A stretch of DNA of 64,000 bases. Origin: Nocardia bovistercoris (GTDB lineage Bacteria > Actinomycetota > Actinomycetes > Mycobacteriales > Mycobacteriaceae). Numbering within the stretch: position 1 is the stretch's first letter; each line of letters starts with the position of its first letter. The stretch spans positions 372,001-436,000 of the forward strand of contig NZ_JADMLG010000002.1 in NCBI RefSeq assembly GCF_015674855.1, in the 5' to 3' direction. This document shows positions 23,562 through 31,690 of the stretch, in pieces. Below the pieces are notes generated by a model that was given only the letters and a program-made list of their open reading frames with translations, ran no database searches and had not been told where the DNA came from. Position numbers and translations under genes: made by a program.

Positions 23562-26083
23562 ACACCGCCGACGGCGAATCCGCGCCGGTCACGAGAATTT
23601 TCGGGATCCGCCACCACGGACCGGGTTCGGCGCGATCGCTGCGCACCGCACTCGAGTCCTTCGCACCCGACGCCATCCTCATCGAGGGTCCCGCCGACGC
23701 CGACCCGCTGGTCGAATTCGTCGGCGACCCCGACCTGCGCCCGCCGATCGCCCTCCTCGCCTACGTCCCCGCCACCCCGGCCCGCGCCGCCTTCTGGCCC
23801 TTCGCCGCCTTCTCCCCCGAATGGCAGGCCCTGCGCTACGCCGCCGAACACGATGTCCCCGTCCGCTTCTGCGACCTGCCCGCCGCGAACGCACTCGCCG
23901 CCACCGACGAAGGCGGCGAACGCGGCGACCCGCTGGCCGACCTGGCGGCAGCGGGCGGCTACGACGACGCCGAACGCTGGTGGGACGCCGTCATCGAATC
24001 CCGCGTCCACCCCGCGAACTCCCCGACCGCCGAGGTGGCGACAGCAGCTCCCTTCGACACGGCAACACCACCCGCCGTGGCACCAACCAGCACTGCCGCT
24101 GCGACCACCACCGCCACCGGCATCCCAGCCACCACCACCGCCACCGGCGAGACCGCAACGACCGTCGCCGACCGGGCTGTCACCGGCGACGCAGCGCGGG
24201 CGACCACTACTTCCGCGACCGCGACAGCGATCCCGCAACCGACCGGCGGGACGAAGACGGCGGCCGCCGGTACCACCGAGTCTGCTACGGGCGCACTCTC
24301 CTCGGCGCCGGGCGGGGAAGCCGTCGCGGCGTTCGAGGCGATCACCGAAGCCATGGCCGCGCTGCGGGAGCCCGCGGATTCCGAGGCGGCGCCCACCGTC
24401 GATGCCCACACCCTGCGGCGGGAGGCGTATATGCGGCAGACCATGCGGGCCGCGTTGAAGGCGGGGGCGCGGCGTCTCGCGGTGGTCTGTGGGGCTTGGC
24501 ACGCGCCCGCGCTCGCCGGGCCGTTGGGACCCGCCGCGCCGGATCAGCGGCTGCTCAAGGGGATGCCGAAGGTCAAGGCCACGGTGACGTGGGTGCCGTG
24601 GACGCATTCGCGATTGGCTTCCACGTCGGGGTACGGGGCGGGGATCACCTCGCCGGGCTGGTACCACCACCTGTTCACCGAGGTCGATCGGCCGGTCGCC
24701 CGCTGGCTCACGAAGGTGGCGGGTGTGCTGCGCGCGCACGATCTTCCGGTGTCGAGCGCCCACGTGATCGAGGCGGTGCGGTTGGCCGAAACCCTTGCCG
24801 CACTGCGGAACCGGCCGTTGGCCGGGCTATCGGAGGTCACCGAGGCGGTGCGCGCGGTGTTGTGCGGGGGCGACGAGGCGATGGTGCGGGTGGTCGTCGC
24901 GGAACTCGTCGTCGGCGAGGCGCTCGGCGCGGTGCCGGAGGGGGTTCCGACGGTCCCGCTGGACGCGGATCTGCGCGCCCGCATCCGCACCCTGCGCATG
25001 AAGCAGGAACCGCGCGCCAAATCAATCGACCTCGACCTGCGCAAGGAGCGGGAACTCGAACGCTCCCGGCTGCTGCACCGGTTGCGACTGCTCGGCATCG
25101 ACTGGGGTGTGCCCGCCACCGGCGAGGTCCGCGCCACCGGAACCTTTCGGGAGAGCTGGACTTTGCGCTGGCGTCCCGAATTCGCGGTCGCGGTGATCGA
25201 GGCGTCGCGGTGGGGTTCGACGCTGCGCACCGCGGCGGCGGCGAAGATCCTCGACACCGCGCACCGCGACGGCGTCACCCTCACCGAACTCACCGCCGCA
25301 CTCGACGCCGCGCTGCTGGCCGACCTCGGCGACGCCACCGACGGACTCGTCGCGCGGCTCGAGTCGGTCGCGGCGCTGGATCACGATGTCACCCATCTGC
25401 TCGCCGCCCTGCCGGGCCTCGTCGACACCTTGCGCTACGGCGACGTGCGCGGCACCGACACCAAGGCACTCGGCAAGCTCGCCGACGGTCTGCTGATACG
25501 GATCTGCGCGGGCCTGCCCGGCGCGGTCACCGGTCTCGACACCGACGCCGCCACCGCCTTGCGCGACCTGCTCGACGCGGCGCACACCGCCATCAACACC
25601 CGCGACGACGCCACCGCGTCCGGCGCATGGCTGGCAGCGCTCGGCAGGCTCGCCGATCGCGGCGACGTGCACGGCGCGCTGGTCGGCCGCGCGGTCCGCC
25701 TACTCGCCGACGGAGGGATCCTGGACGACGACGACGACGCCGCGCGCCGACTCGCCGCGGCGCTCTCGGTGGGCAATACCCCCGCCGCCAAGGCCGCCTG
25801 GATCGACGGTTTCCTCGGCGGCCGCGGGCTGCTGCTCGTCCACGACCGGGAACTGCTGCGCTTGATCGACAGCTGGCTGGCGAGTCTGGGCGAGCAGGAT
25901 TTCGTGGAGACGCTGCCGCTGCTGCGCCGCACCTTCGGCGCGTTCGAATCCGGTGAGCGCCGCGCCATCGGCCGCGCGGTCCGCGACACCGGTTCGACGC
26001 CCGCTCGCGCCCGAACCATCGACAACGATCGCGGCCTGCTCGCATTGCGCGCGGTCGCCGACATCCTCGGAGTCCGCACATGA
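23558..26083 (+). CDS. DUF5682 family protein (YehM-like)
   Basis: An 841-residue protein. The N-terminus has FGIRHHGPGSARSL and DAILIEGPADA, and near residue 310 comes VVCGAWHAPAL; these are the conserved blocks of DUF5682. The His/Glu pattern recalls the TraB/EreA-like hydrolase fold, but I cannot prove catalysis. Residues about 150-250 are an insert of mostly Thr and Ala that separates two conserved blocks. The C-terminal 450 residues are helical. The gene belongs to the MoxR/VWA operon, and its stop overlaps the VWA start (ATGA at 26080). E. coli yehM is the family reference. Confidence 0.88.
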   Translation: MNTADGESAPVTRIFGIRHHGPGSARSLRTALESFAPDAILIEGPADADPLVEFVGDPDLRPPIALLAYVPATPARAAFWPFAAFSPEWQALRYAAEHDVPVRFCDLPAANALAATDEGGERGDPLADLAAAGGYDDAERWWDAVIESRVHPANSPTAEVATAAPFDTATPPAVAPTSTAAATTTATGIPATTTATGETATTVADRAVTGDAARATTTSATATAIPQPTGGTKTAAAGTTESATGALSSAPGGEAVAAFEAITEAMAALREPADSEAAPTVDAHTLRREAYMRQTMRAALKAGARRLAVVCGAWHAPALAGPLGPAAPDQRLLKGMPKVKATVTWVPWTHSRLASTSGYGAGITSPGWYHHLFTEVDRPVARWLTKVAGVLRAHDLPVSSAHVIEAVRLAETLAALRNRPLAGLSEVTEAVRAVLCGGDEAMVRVVVAELVVGEALGAVPEGVPTVPLDADLRARIRTLRMKQEPRAKSIDLDLRKERELERSRLLHRLRLLGIDWGVPATGEVRATGTFRESWTLRWRPEFAVAVIEASRWGSTLRTAAAAKILDTAHRDGVTLTELTAALDAALLADLGDATDGLVARLESVAALDHDVTHLLAALPGLVDTLRYGDVRGTDTKALGKLADGLLIRICAGLPGAVTGLDTDAATALRDLLDAAHTAINTRDDATASGAWLAALGRLADRGDVHGALVGRAVRLLADGGILDDDDDAARRLAAALSVGNTPAAKAAWIDGFLGGRGLLLVHDRELLRLIDSWLASLGEQDFVETLPLLRRTFGAFESGERRAIGRAVRDTGSTPARARTIDNDRGLLALRAVADILGVRT

Positions 26084-27246
26084 GCGCCGACCGCATCGAT
26101 GACGACCGCACGGCCCGACGGTGGCGGCTGGTCCTCGGCACCGCCGCCGAACCCGAACTCGGCGGCCTCGGGTCACCCGAGGAAGCCGCCATGGATCGCG
26201 CCATGGGCAGTCTCTACGACTCGACCCCGGACGCGCCGACGGGGCGGCGCTCGGCCGGGCTCGGCGGCTCGGCGCCCCGCGTCGCCCGCTGGCTCGGCGA
26301 TATCCGCACCTATTTCCCGTCGACGGTGGTCGAGGTGATGCAACGCGACGCCGTCGAACGACTGAACCTGACCCAACTGCTGCTCGAACCGGAGCTGCTC
26401 GAGGCCGTCGAACCCGATGTCCACCTGGTCGGCACACTGCTCGGGTTGAACAAGGTGATGCCCGAAACCACCAAGGCCACCGCGCGTTCGGTGGTGCGCC
26501 GGGTGGTACGCGATATCGAAGAGCGCATCGCGGCGCGCACCGAGGCCGCGGTGTCTGGCGCGCTGAATCGCGCCGCGCGGACGCGAAGACCGCGGGCGCG
26601 CGATATCGATTTCGACCGGACCATCCGCGCCAATCTGGCGCACTACCTGCCCGAACAGCGCACGATCGTGCCGCAGCGGCTGATCGGCCACGGACGCAGA
26701 TCCCGTGCGGTGCACCGAGATGTCGTGCTGGCCATCGACCAGTCGGGATCGATGGCGGCCAGTGTCGTCTACGCCTCGGTGTTCGGCGCGGTGCTGGCGT
26801 CCATGCGTTCACTGCGCACCTCCCTGGTGGTCTTCGACACCGAGGTCGTCGATCTCACCGATCACCTCGACGATCCGGTTGAGGTGCTGTTCGGCACCCA
26901 ACTCGGTGGCGGCACCGACATCAACCGCGCCATCGCCTACTGCCAGTCCTTGATCACCCGCCCCGCCGACACCTTGTTCGTACTCGTCTCCGACCTGTTC
27001 GAGGGCGGCATCCGCCACGAGATGCTGCGTCGCGTGCACGCCATGAAGGAGGCGGGCGTCCAGGTGGTCGTGCTGTTGGCGCTGTCCGACGACGGTGCGC
27101 CCGCCTTCGATCACGAGAACGCGGCGGCGCTGGCCGCATTGGACGTCCCGGCCTTCGCCTGCACTCCCGACGCCTTCCCTGACCTGCTGGCGACGGCGCT
27201 GGATCATGGTGATGTCGGCGCGTGGGCGGAGCGCACCGTGCGGTAG
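26080..27246 (+). CDS. VWA domain-containing protein (YehP-like)
   Basis: A 388-residue protein. The N-terminal half is helical and basic. The C-terminal half is a von Willebrand A domain with a complete MIDAS: DQSGSM, then the Thr in GGTDIN, then the Asp in VLVSDLFEGG. VWA proteins pair with MoxR ATPases to act on clients. There is no signal peptide or membrane helix, so it is cytosolic. It is coupled to the DUF5682 gene by ATGA and followed 77 bases later by the kinase-hydrolase fusion. Confidence 0.92.
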   Translation: MSADRIDDDRTARRWRLVLGTAAEPELGGLGSPEEAAMDRAMGSLYDSTPDAPTGRRSAGLGGSAPRVARWLGDIRTYFPSTVVEVMQRDAVERLNLTQLLLEPELLEAVEPDVHLVGTLLGLNKVMPETTKATARSVVRRVVRDIEERIAARTEAAVSGALNRAARTRRPRARDIDFDRTIRANLAHYLPEQRTIVPQRLIGHGRRSRAVHRDVVLAIDQSGSMAASVVYASVFGAVLASMRSLRTSLVVFDTEVVDLTDHLDDPVEVLFGTQLGGGTDINRAIAYCQSLITRPADTLFVLVSDLFEGGIRHEMLRRVHAMKEAGVQVVVLLALSDDGAPAFDHENAAALAALDVPAFACTPDAFPDLLATALDHGDVGAWAERTVR

Positions 27247-27323
27247 GCGTCCGGTCGAAGCGACGGTCGCGGTCGCCCCGTTCGCTAGGCTGCGAAATGT
27301 CGTTCGCTGAAGGGGGGCAAGCT

Positions 27324-29366
27324 ATGTTGCGCCGCGGTGACGTATTCGCCGGGTATGTGATCGAGCGCGAACTCGGTCGCGGCGGAATGGGTTCGGTGTA
27401 CGCGGCGCGGCATCCGCGGCTGCCGAAGCTCACGGCGTTGAAGCTGCTGCACCGGGAATTCGGGGAGGACGAGACCCGGCAGCGATTCGAACGCGAGGCG
27501 GATCTGGTGGCGCGTTTGGACCACCCGAATATCGTCACCGTCTACGACCGCGGCGTCGAGGACGAACTGCTGTGGATATCCATGCAGTACGTGGACGGTG
27601 TCGACACCTCGTCGGTGCCCGCGCACGCGATGTCGCCGACGCGGGCCACGCAGATCATCGTGCAGATCGCGGCGGCACTGGATTACGCGCACCGCCGAGG
27701 TGTCCTGCATCGCGACGTCAAACCCGCGAATATCCTGCTGTCGCGTTCGGACGGCGTGCCCGCCGGTTTCGAGGAACGGGTGCTGCTCACCGATTTCGGC
27801 ATCGGGAAACTGCTCGACGACACCGGCGGACTCACCCGCACCGGAACGCTCACCGCCACCCTGGCCTACGCCTCCCCCGAACAGCTCTCCGGCGGCGACC
27901 TGGACCATCGCTCGGATCAGTATTCGCTGGCCTGCACGCTGTTCCGGCTGCTCACCGGCTCGGCCCCGTACGAATCGCCGCATGTGGGCGCGGTGGTGTA
28001 CGCCCACCTACAGACCCCGCCGCCCTCGGTGCGCGGCCTCCGCCCCGACCTGCCCGCGGAACTGGACGCGGTGCTCGCCGCGGCGATGGCCAAAGACGCG
28101 ACGGTCCGCTACGCCAGTTGCAGCGAATTCGCCGAAGCCGCCGTCCGCGCGCTGCGCACCCACCCGACGCTGATCGCCGCGCCGCGCCCGATGACCGAAT
28201 CGGCGCGCCGAGTGCCTACTTCGCCCCCGAGTCGCACGGATATCGTGCGCGGCGCCCTGTTCGGCGGCGCCGTCGGCGACGCACTCGGCGCGCCCGTGGA
28301 AAGCATGCCGCTGCAACACATCCGGCAGCGCTACGGACTCGCGGGAGTGACGGGCGCGCCCGCGACCTTCGACGGCCGGATCTCCGAGGAAACCCAGCTG
28401 ACCTTGTTCGTCACCGAGGCATTGATCAAGGGTTCGGTGCGCGCCAGAGCGCGCGGTATCGGCGGGGCGACGCTCGGACTCATGCAGTCGGGCATGCTGG
28501 TCTGGTTACGCGGCCAGGGTTTCGAGATCCCCGATCAGCCATTCCCGCCGCACAGCACGCTGGCCGATCATCCCGAACTGATGAGCTATCGCGGTGTCAG
28601 CCACGCGGCGGTAGTGGCCTTGCAGCGCGCGGCGGCACGGCGGCAACCGGGCAGGCCGCTGGGAACGCGCGCCGAGCCGGTCAACGATTCGAAGGGCTGC
28701 GCGGCGGTGGTCCGCTCCGCGCCATGCGGTTTCGGCTACGCCGCCGACCGCTCGGGCGCCGCCATCGAGCACATCTTCGAACTCGGTTGCGACGCGGCAG
28801 CACTCACCCACGGCCATCCAAGCGGCTGGTTGCCCGCGGGCACGATGGCCGCCATCGTCTACGGGTTGTGCCGAGGAGCCGACCTCGCCGCCGCGGTGAC
28901 CGCCGCCCGCGCGGAACTGGTTCGGCACGCGGGTCACGAGGAGACCGAGACAGCGCTCGCGGATGCGCTCCGCCTCGCGTCCGAAACCGGCGCCGCACTA
29001 CCGTCACCGGACCAAGTGGAACGACTCGGACGCGGCTGGATCGCCCCCGAAGCATTGGCCATCGGCGTCTTCACCGCGGCGACAGCAGTGGCGGCGGGCG
29101 GCGATCCCGAACAGATAGTCCGCAACGGCATCCTCGCGGCGGTCAACCATTCCGGCGACAGCGACGCCACCGCAGCGATCTGCGGTTCCCTCCTCGGCGC
29201 CCGCTACGGCGTAGCGGCAATACCCACCGCATGGCGTTCCGCCCTGGACGCCGCCCCCGTCATAGACCGTCTCGCAAACGACTACTGCGTCGAATTCGGC
29301 GCGAACCCCCCACGCGACGACCGCGGCGAACCCACCGCCCAATGGCTCGCCCGCTATTCCGGCTGA
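27324..29366 (+). CDS. Ser/Thr protein kinase fused to ADP-ribosylglycohydrolase
   Basis: A 680-residue cytosolic fusion. The kinase domain (about 1-275) is PknB-like and looks active: GRGGMGSVY loop, Lys40 (ALK), HRDVKPAN (129 on), DFG (157-159) and a SPEQ activation-end motif. After a short linker, residues 305-665 form an ADP-ribosylglycohydrolase: GALFGGAVGDALGAP, SEET (354-357, usually S/T-DDT), NDSKGCAAVVRSAP, LTHGHPSGWLPAG and NHSGDSDAT with metal-binding D612 and D614. Such enzymes remove ADP-ribose from proteins, nucleic acids or small molecules. ATG 27324 was chosen because GGGGGG lies upstream; an in-frame ATG at 27297 has none. No membrane helix is present, unlike most PknB-type kinases. 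Confidence 0.9.
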   Translation: MLRRGDVFAGYVIERELGRGGMGSVYAARHPRLPKLTALKLLHREFGEDETRQRFEREADLVARLDHPNIVTVYDRGVEDELLWISMQYVDGVDTSSVPAHAMSPTRATQIIVQIAAALDYAHRRGVLHRDVKPANILLSRSDGVPAGFEERVLLTDFGIGKLLDDTGGLTRTGTLTATLAYASPEQLSGGDLDHRSDQYSLACTLFRLLTGSAPYESPHVGAVVYAHLQTPPPSVRGLRPDLPAELDAVLAAAMAKDATVRYASCSEFAEAAVRALRTHPTLIAAPRPMTESARRVPTSPPSRTDIVRGALFGGAVGDALGAPVESMPLQHIRQRYGLAGVTGAPATFDGRISEETQLTLFVTEALIKGSVRARARGIGGATLGLMQSGMLVWLRGQGFEIPDQPFPPHSTLADHPELMSYRGVSHAAVVALQRAAARRQPGRPLGTRAEPVNDSKGCAAVVRSAPCGFGYAADRSGAAIEHIFELGCDAAALTHGHPSGWLPAGTMAAIVYGLCRGADLAAAVTAARAELVRHAGHEETETALADALRLASETGAALPSPDQVERLGRGWIAPEALAIGVFTAATAVAAGGDPEQIVRNGILAAVNHSGDSDATAAICGSLLGARYGVAAIPTAWRSALDAAPVIDRLANDYCVEFGANPPRDDRGEPTAQWLARYSG

Positions 29367-29515
29367 CCTCCGAACGCGTACAGCAGCCCCATACGCCCAC
29401 GACAGCCCGCGAGGCAAAACGGCGAGCGAGACCGATCGTCGGAATGTCTCATCGTGATCAACCTATCGAGTCACCTCATCGATCACACGTAGATTTGGCA
29501 CTACCCCCCACAGGT

Positions 29516-30832
29516 ATGGACACCCCGATGGGACTACCCCGCACGCGCACCGACCTGCAAGGCGTCGGCGCCCTGCTGCTGCTGACAGCATCGTTCGCGA
29601 TGCTGACGGTACTGGCGCGCTATCTGGACGGCGGATTCACCGTCGCTCAGCAGGTCTACCTGAGGACCGGCGTGGCCTTCCTGATCGCGGTCGTCGCGTT
29701 CAGCCATTGGATTCGCTGGCGCGTCATCGTGAAGACCAGAGCCCGTGAATGGTTGGTGATCATCGCTCGGGCCGTGCTCCTGTACATCATCGGCACAACG
29801 CTTTTCACCAAAGCCGCCACGATGTCCTCCGTGGTCGATGTCTCGTTCATCGCGGCGCTGCCGCTGGTTCCCGTCATCGGCATACTGCTACGCAAGGTCC
29901 GGGTGACGGCTACGAAAGTGCTCTGCGTCGCGGGCACAACCGTCGGTGTCGCTCTCCTGTCCGGAACGGGCAGCGACCTGGGTAGGCTGCTCACTTCATG
30001 GAACCTCGGCAATCTGATCGCGTTGGCTGCCGTGACCGCCATCGCAGTGAGCTATATCGGTCGAGACTGGCACGACGGCACGTTGAACAACCACGAGATC
30101 ACGCTGCTCACAGTTGCTTTCGGTGCAATCGGAGTAATAATCGCCTCGGTCGTCCAGGGGGAGGGACTCCCTCATGTGTCGCCGAATGTCTCGCCTACCG
30201 CTCTCTGGCCTGCAATCGTCGTGGCAGGCCTGCTCAATATCTCCAACGTCTTCCTGATCAACTACGCATTCCAACGCGTCGATCCGGTACGCGCAGGCAA
30301 CTACCTCACAATCGAATGCGTATGGGGACTTCTGTTCGGATGGTGTCTCTACGACCAAGTCCCCACTGCAACCGGGCTTTTCGGCGGGGTCCTGATCGTC
30401 ATCTGCGCAATCGGGCTCAACGTCACCGGCAGCTTCGACACCCCCGCCCCCTATAGGAGAGGCATCATCGCCGCCAGGGAGTTCATCGAGCACAGGGCCG
30501 TAGGCGTCGCGAGACGGCACAGCAGACGCATTCCGGGCGGCGCAACCCATTCGCCCCGACGTAATAGCACAACCAGAATGGCTACACGCCCGGTCTGCGG
30601 CCGACTACTCCACGTTGGTCCGCCATTTCCTCGACCCGATGGGCCGTTCCGTGTGCGGAATGGAGACAGTCGGGTGCAGGAGGGCGGCGGTGCCGAGCAG
30701 GCCGACGGCTACTACCGCGTCGAGCCAGTAGTGGTTGCCGGTGCCGACGACCACGAGCAGGGTGAGGGTGGGGTGGATCAGGAAGATCCAGCGCCAGGCG
30801 CCCTCGGTCGCGGCGACCAGCGCTACGGCTAG
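29516..30832 (+). CDS. EamA/DMT-family transporter with aberrant C-terminal tail
   Basis: The first 310 residues hold about ten transmembrane helices in the pattern of drug/metabolite transporters (two five-helix halves, ending with LFGGVLIVICAIGLNVTGS). After that helix, near 30435, no stop occurs for about 130 codons. The frame runs into the PAP2 gene on the other strand and ends at 30832, overlapping it by 228 bases. The tail is polar, Arg/Gly-rich and looks non-native, so the original stop was probably lost or shifted. Base composition is less GC-rich than its neighbours. The start is ATG 29516 by fit to the family; ATG 29444 is also in frame. Confidence 0.72.
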   Translation: MDTPMGLPRTRTDLQGVGALLLLTASFAMLTVLARYLDGGFTVAQQVYLRTGVAFLIAVVAFSHWIRWRVIVKTRAREWLVIIARAVLLYIIGTTLFTKAATMSSVVDVSFIAALPLVPVIGILLRKVRVTATKVLCVAGTTVGVALLSGTGSDLGRLLTSWNLGNLIALAAVTAIAVSYIGRDWHDGTLNNHEITLLTVAFGAIGVIIASVVQGEGLPHVSPNVSPTALWPAIVVAGLLNISNVFLINYAFQRVDPVRAGNYLTIECVWGLLFGWCLYDQVPTATGLFGGVLIVICAIGLNVTGSFDTPAPYRRGIIAAREFIEHRAVGVARRHSRRIPGGATHSPRRNSTTRMATRPVCGRLLHVGPPFPRPDGPFRVRNGDSRVQEGGGAEQADGYYRVEPVVVAGADDHEQGEGGVDQEDPAPGALGRGDQRYG

Positions 30833-31423
30833 CAGGAGTGCCCAGCCGACGTGGAGAGAGGGCATGGCCGCGAACTGGTTGGACAGGCCGTCGGCTCCGA
30901 CCGGGCCGTAGACGGATTGGCCGTGGATGGCGGCGAGATCTATGAAACCGTGTTCGGGGAGCATGCGCGGCGGCGCCAGCGGGACGAGGACGTGGACCAG
31001 CAGGGCGGCACCGGTCGCGGCGACCATGACATTGCGCGTCCACCGGTAGTGGTGCGGGCGGAAGGTCCACAGCCACAGCAGGACCGCGACGGCGACGGTG
31101 AAATGTGCGGTGGCGTAATAGAAGTTGGCCGAGACGGCGAGCCATTGGTGGTCGACGAACAGTGACTGCACCGCGGTTTCGGAGCGCAGTCCGAGACCGT
31201 GTTCGAGGTCGAGGACTCCTTCGGCGTTGTCGAAGGCGCGCCCGGTCTCGTCGGCGGTGAGCAGGCGACCCGCGCGGTAGCAGAAATAGAGCACGGTGAT
31301 GAGGGCGAGTTGTCGCACCGCTTCGCCGCCTCGACCGTGCAGCGCCTCCCGCAATACCGCGAGGAACCCACCCGTCGGATATCGCGAACTCGCCTCGGTC
31401 CCGCCGAACCCCACCGCCACCAT
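30605..31423 (-). CDS. PAP2-superfamily membrane protein (phosphatase/inositol phosphotransferase type)
   Basis: A 272-residue membrane protein with five or six helices. The C-terminal catalytic blocks are AMPSLHVGWA and GNHYWLDAVV, giving the His and Asp residues of the PAP2 C motif. This AUR1-like subgroup acts on lipid phosphates or transfers phosphoinositol at the outer membrane face. ATG 31423 was chosen because GGAG lies eight bases upstream; the frame is open to a TTG at 31477. The 3' end overlaps the antisense tail of the EamA frame. Confidence 0.85.
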   Translation of the reverse strand: MVAVGFGGTEASSRYPTGGFLAVLREALHGRGGEAVRQLALITVLYFCYRAGRLLTADETGRAFDNAEGVLDLEHGLGLRSETAVQSLFVDHQWLAVSANFYYATAHFTVAVAVLLWLWTFRPHHYRWTRNVMVAATGAALLVHVLVPLAPPRMLPEHGFIDLAAIHGQSVYGPVGADGLSNQFAAMPSLHVGWALLLAVALVAATEGAWRWIFLIHPTLTLLVVVGTGNHYWLDAVVAVGLLGTAALLHPTVSIPHTERPIGSRKWRTNVE

Positions 31424-31459
31424 GCCGCGGTCTCCTTCACCATCTAGCCACCACCCCCG

Positions 31460-31490
31460 GGTTAACCGGAGCGACAATCTCCGTTTAACC
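31460..31490. promoter_or_regulatory. Inverted repeat upstream of the PAP2 gene
   Basis: Arms of 12 bases (31460-31471 and 31479-31490) pair with one mismatch around a 7-base spacer. The left arm begins with GGTTAACC, as in the rmlD/LCP promoter repeat at 8626. The site is 37 bases upstream of the PAP2 start codon, a good place for an operator; it could also form an RNA hairpin. Confidence 0.4.
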
Positions 31491-31643
31491 TAGCAATACC
31501 CGGCGGACGCCTTCAGCAGTGTGTGACCTAGGAGACAGAAGATCCGGCATCCACGCGCGGCGCGGCTCCCGCATGCCTCGATCTCCCTGACAAGGCAGAG
31601 CGGCAACAGATTTCCCCGCCGATGCGCCTGCTCCGAGACGCGC

Positions 31644-31680
31644 GAAGGCCCGGTGGGCATGCACCGCCCACCGGGCCTTC
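31644..31680. terminator. Strong hairpin after ABC exporter genes
   Basis: A perfect 15-base stem (31644-31658 with 31666-31680) and 7-base loop lies 10 bases past the stop of the minus-strand permease gene. It is the strongest hairpin seen in the window and probably ends the ABC transporter transcript. There is no clear U tract. Confidence 0.75.
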
Positions 31681-31690
31681 CGCGCCGAAC

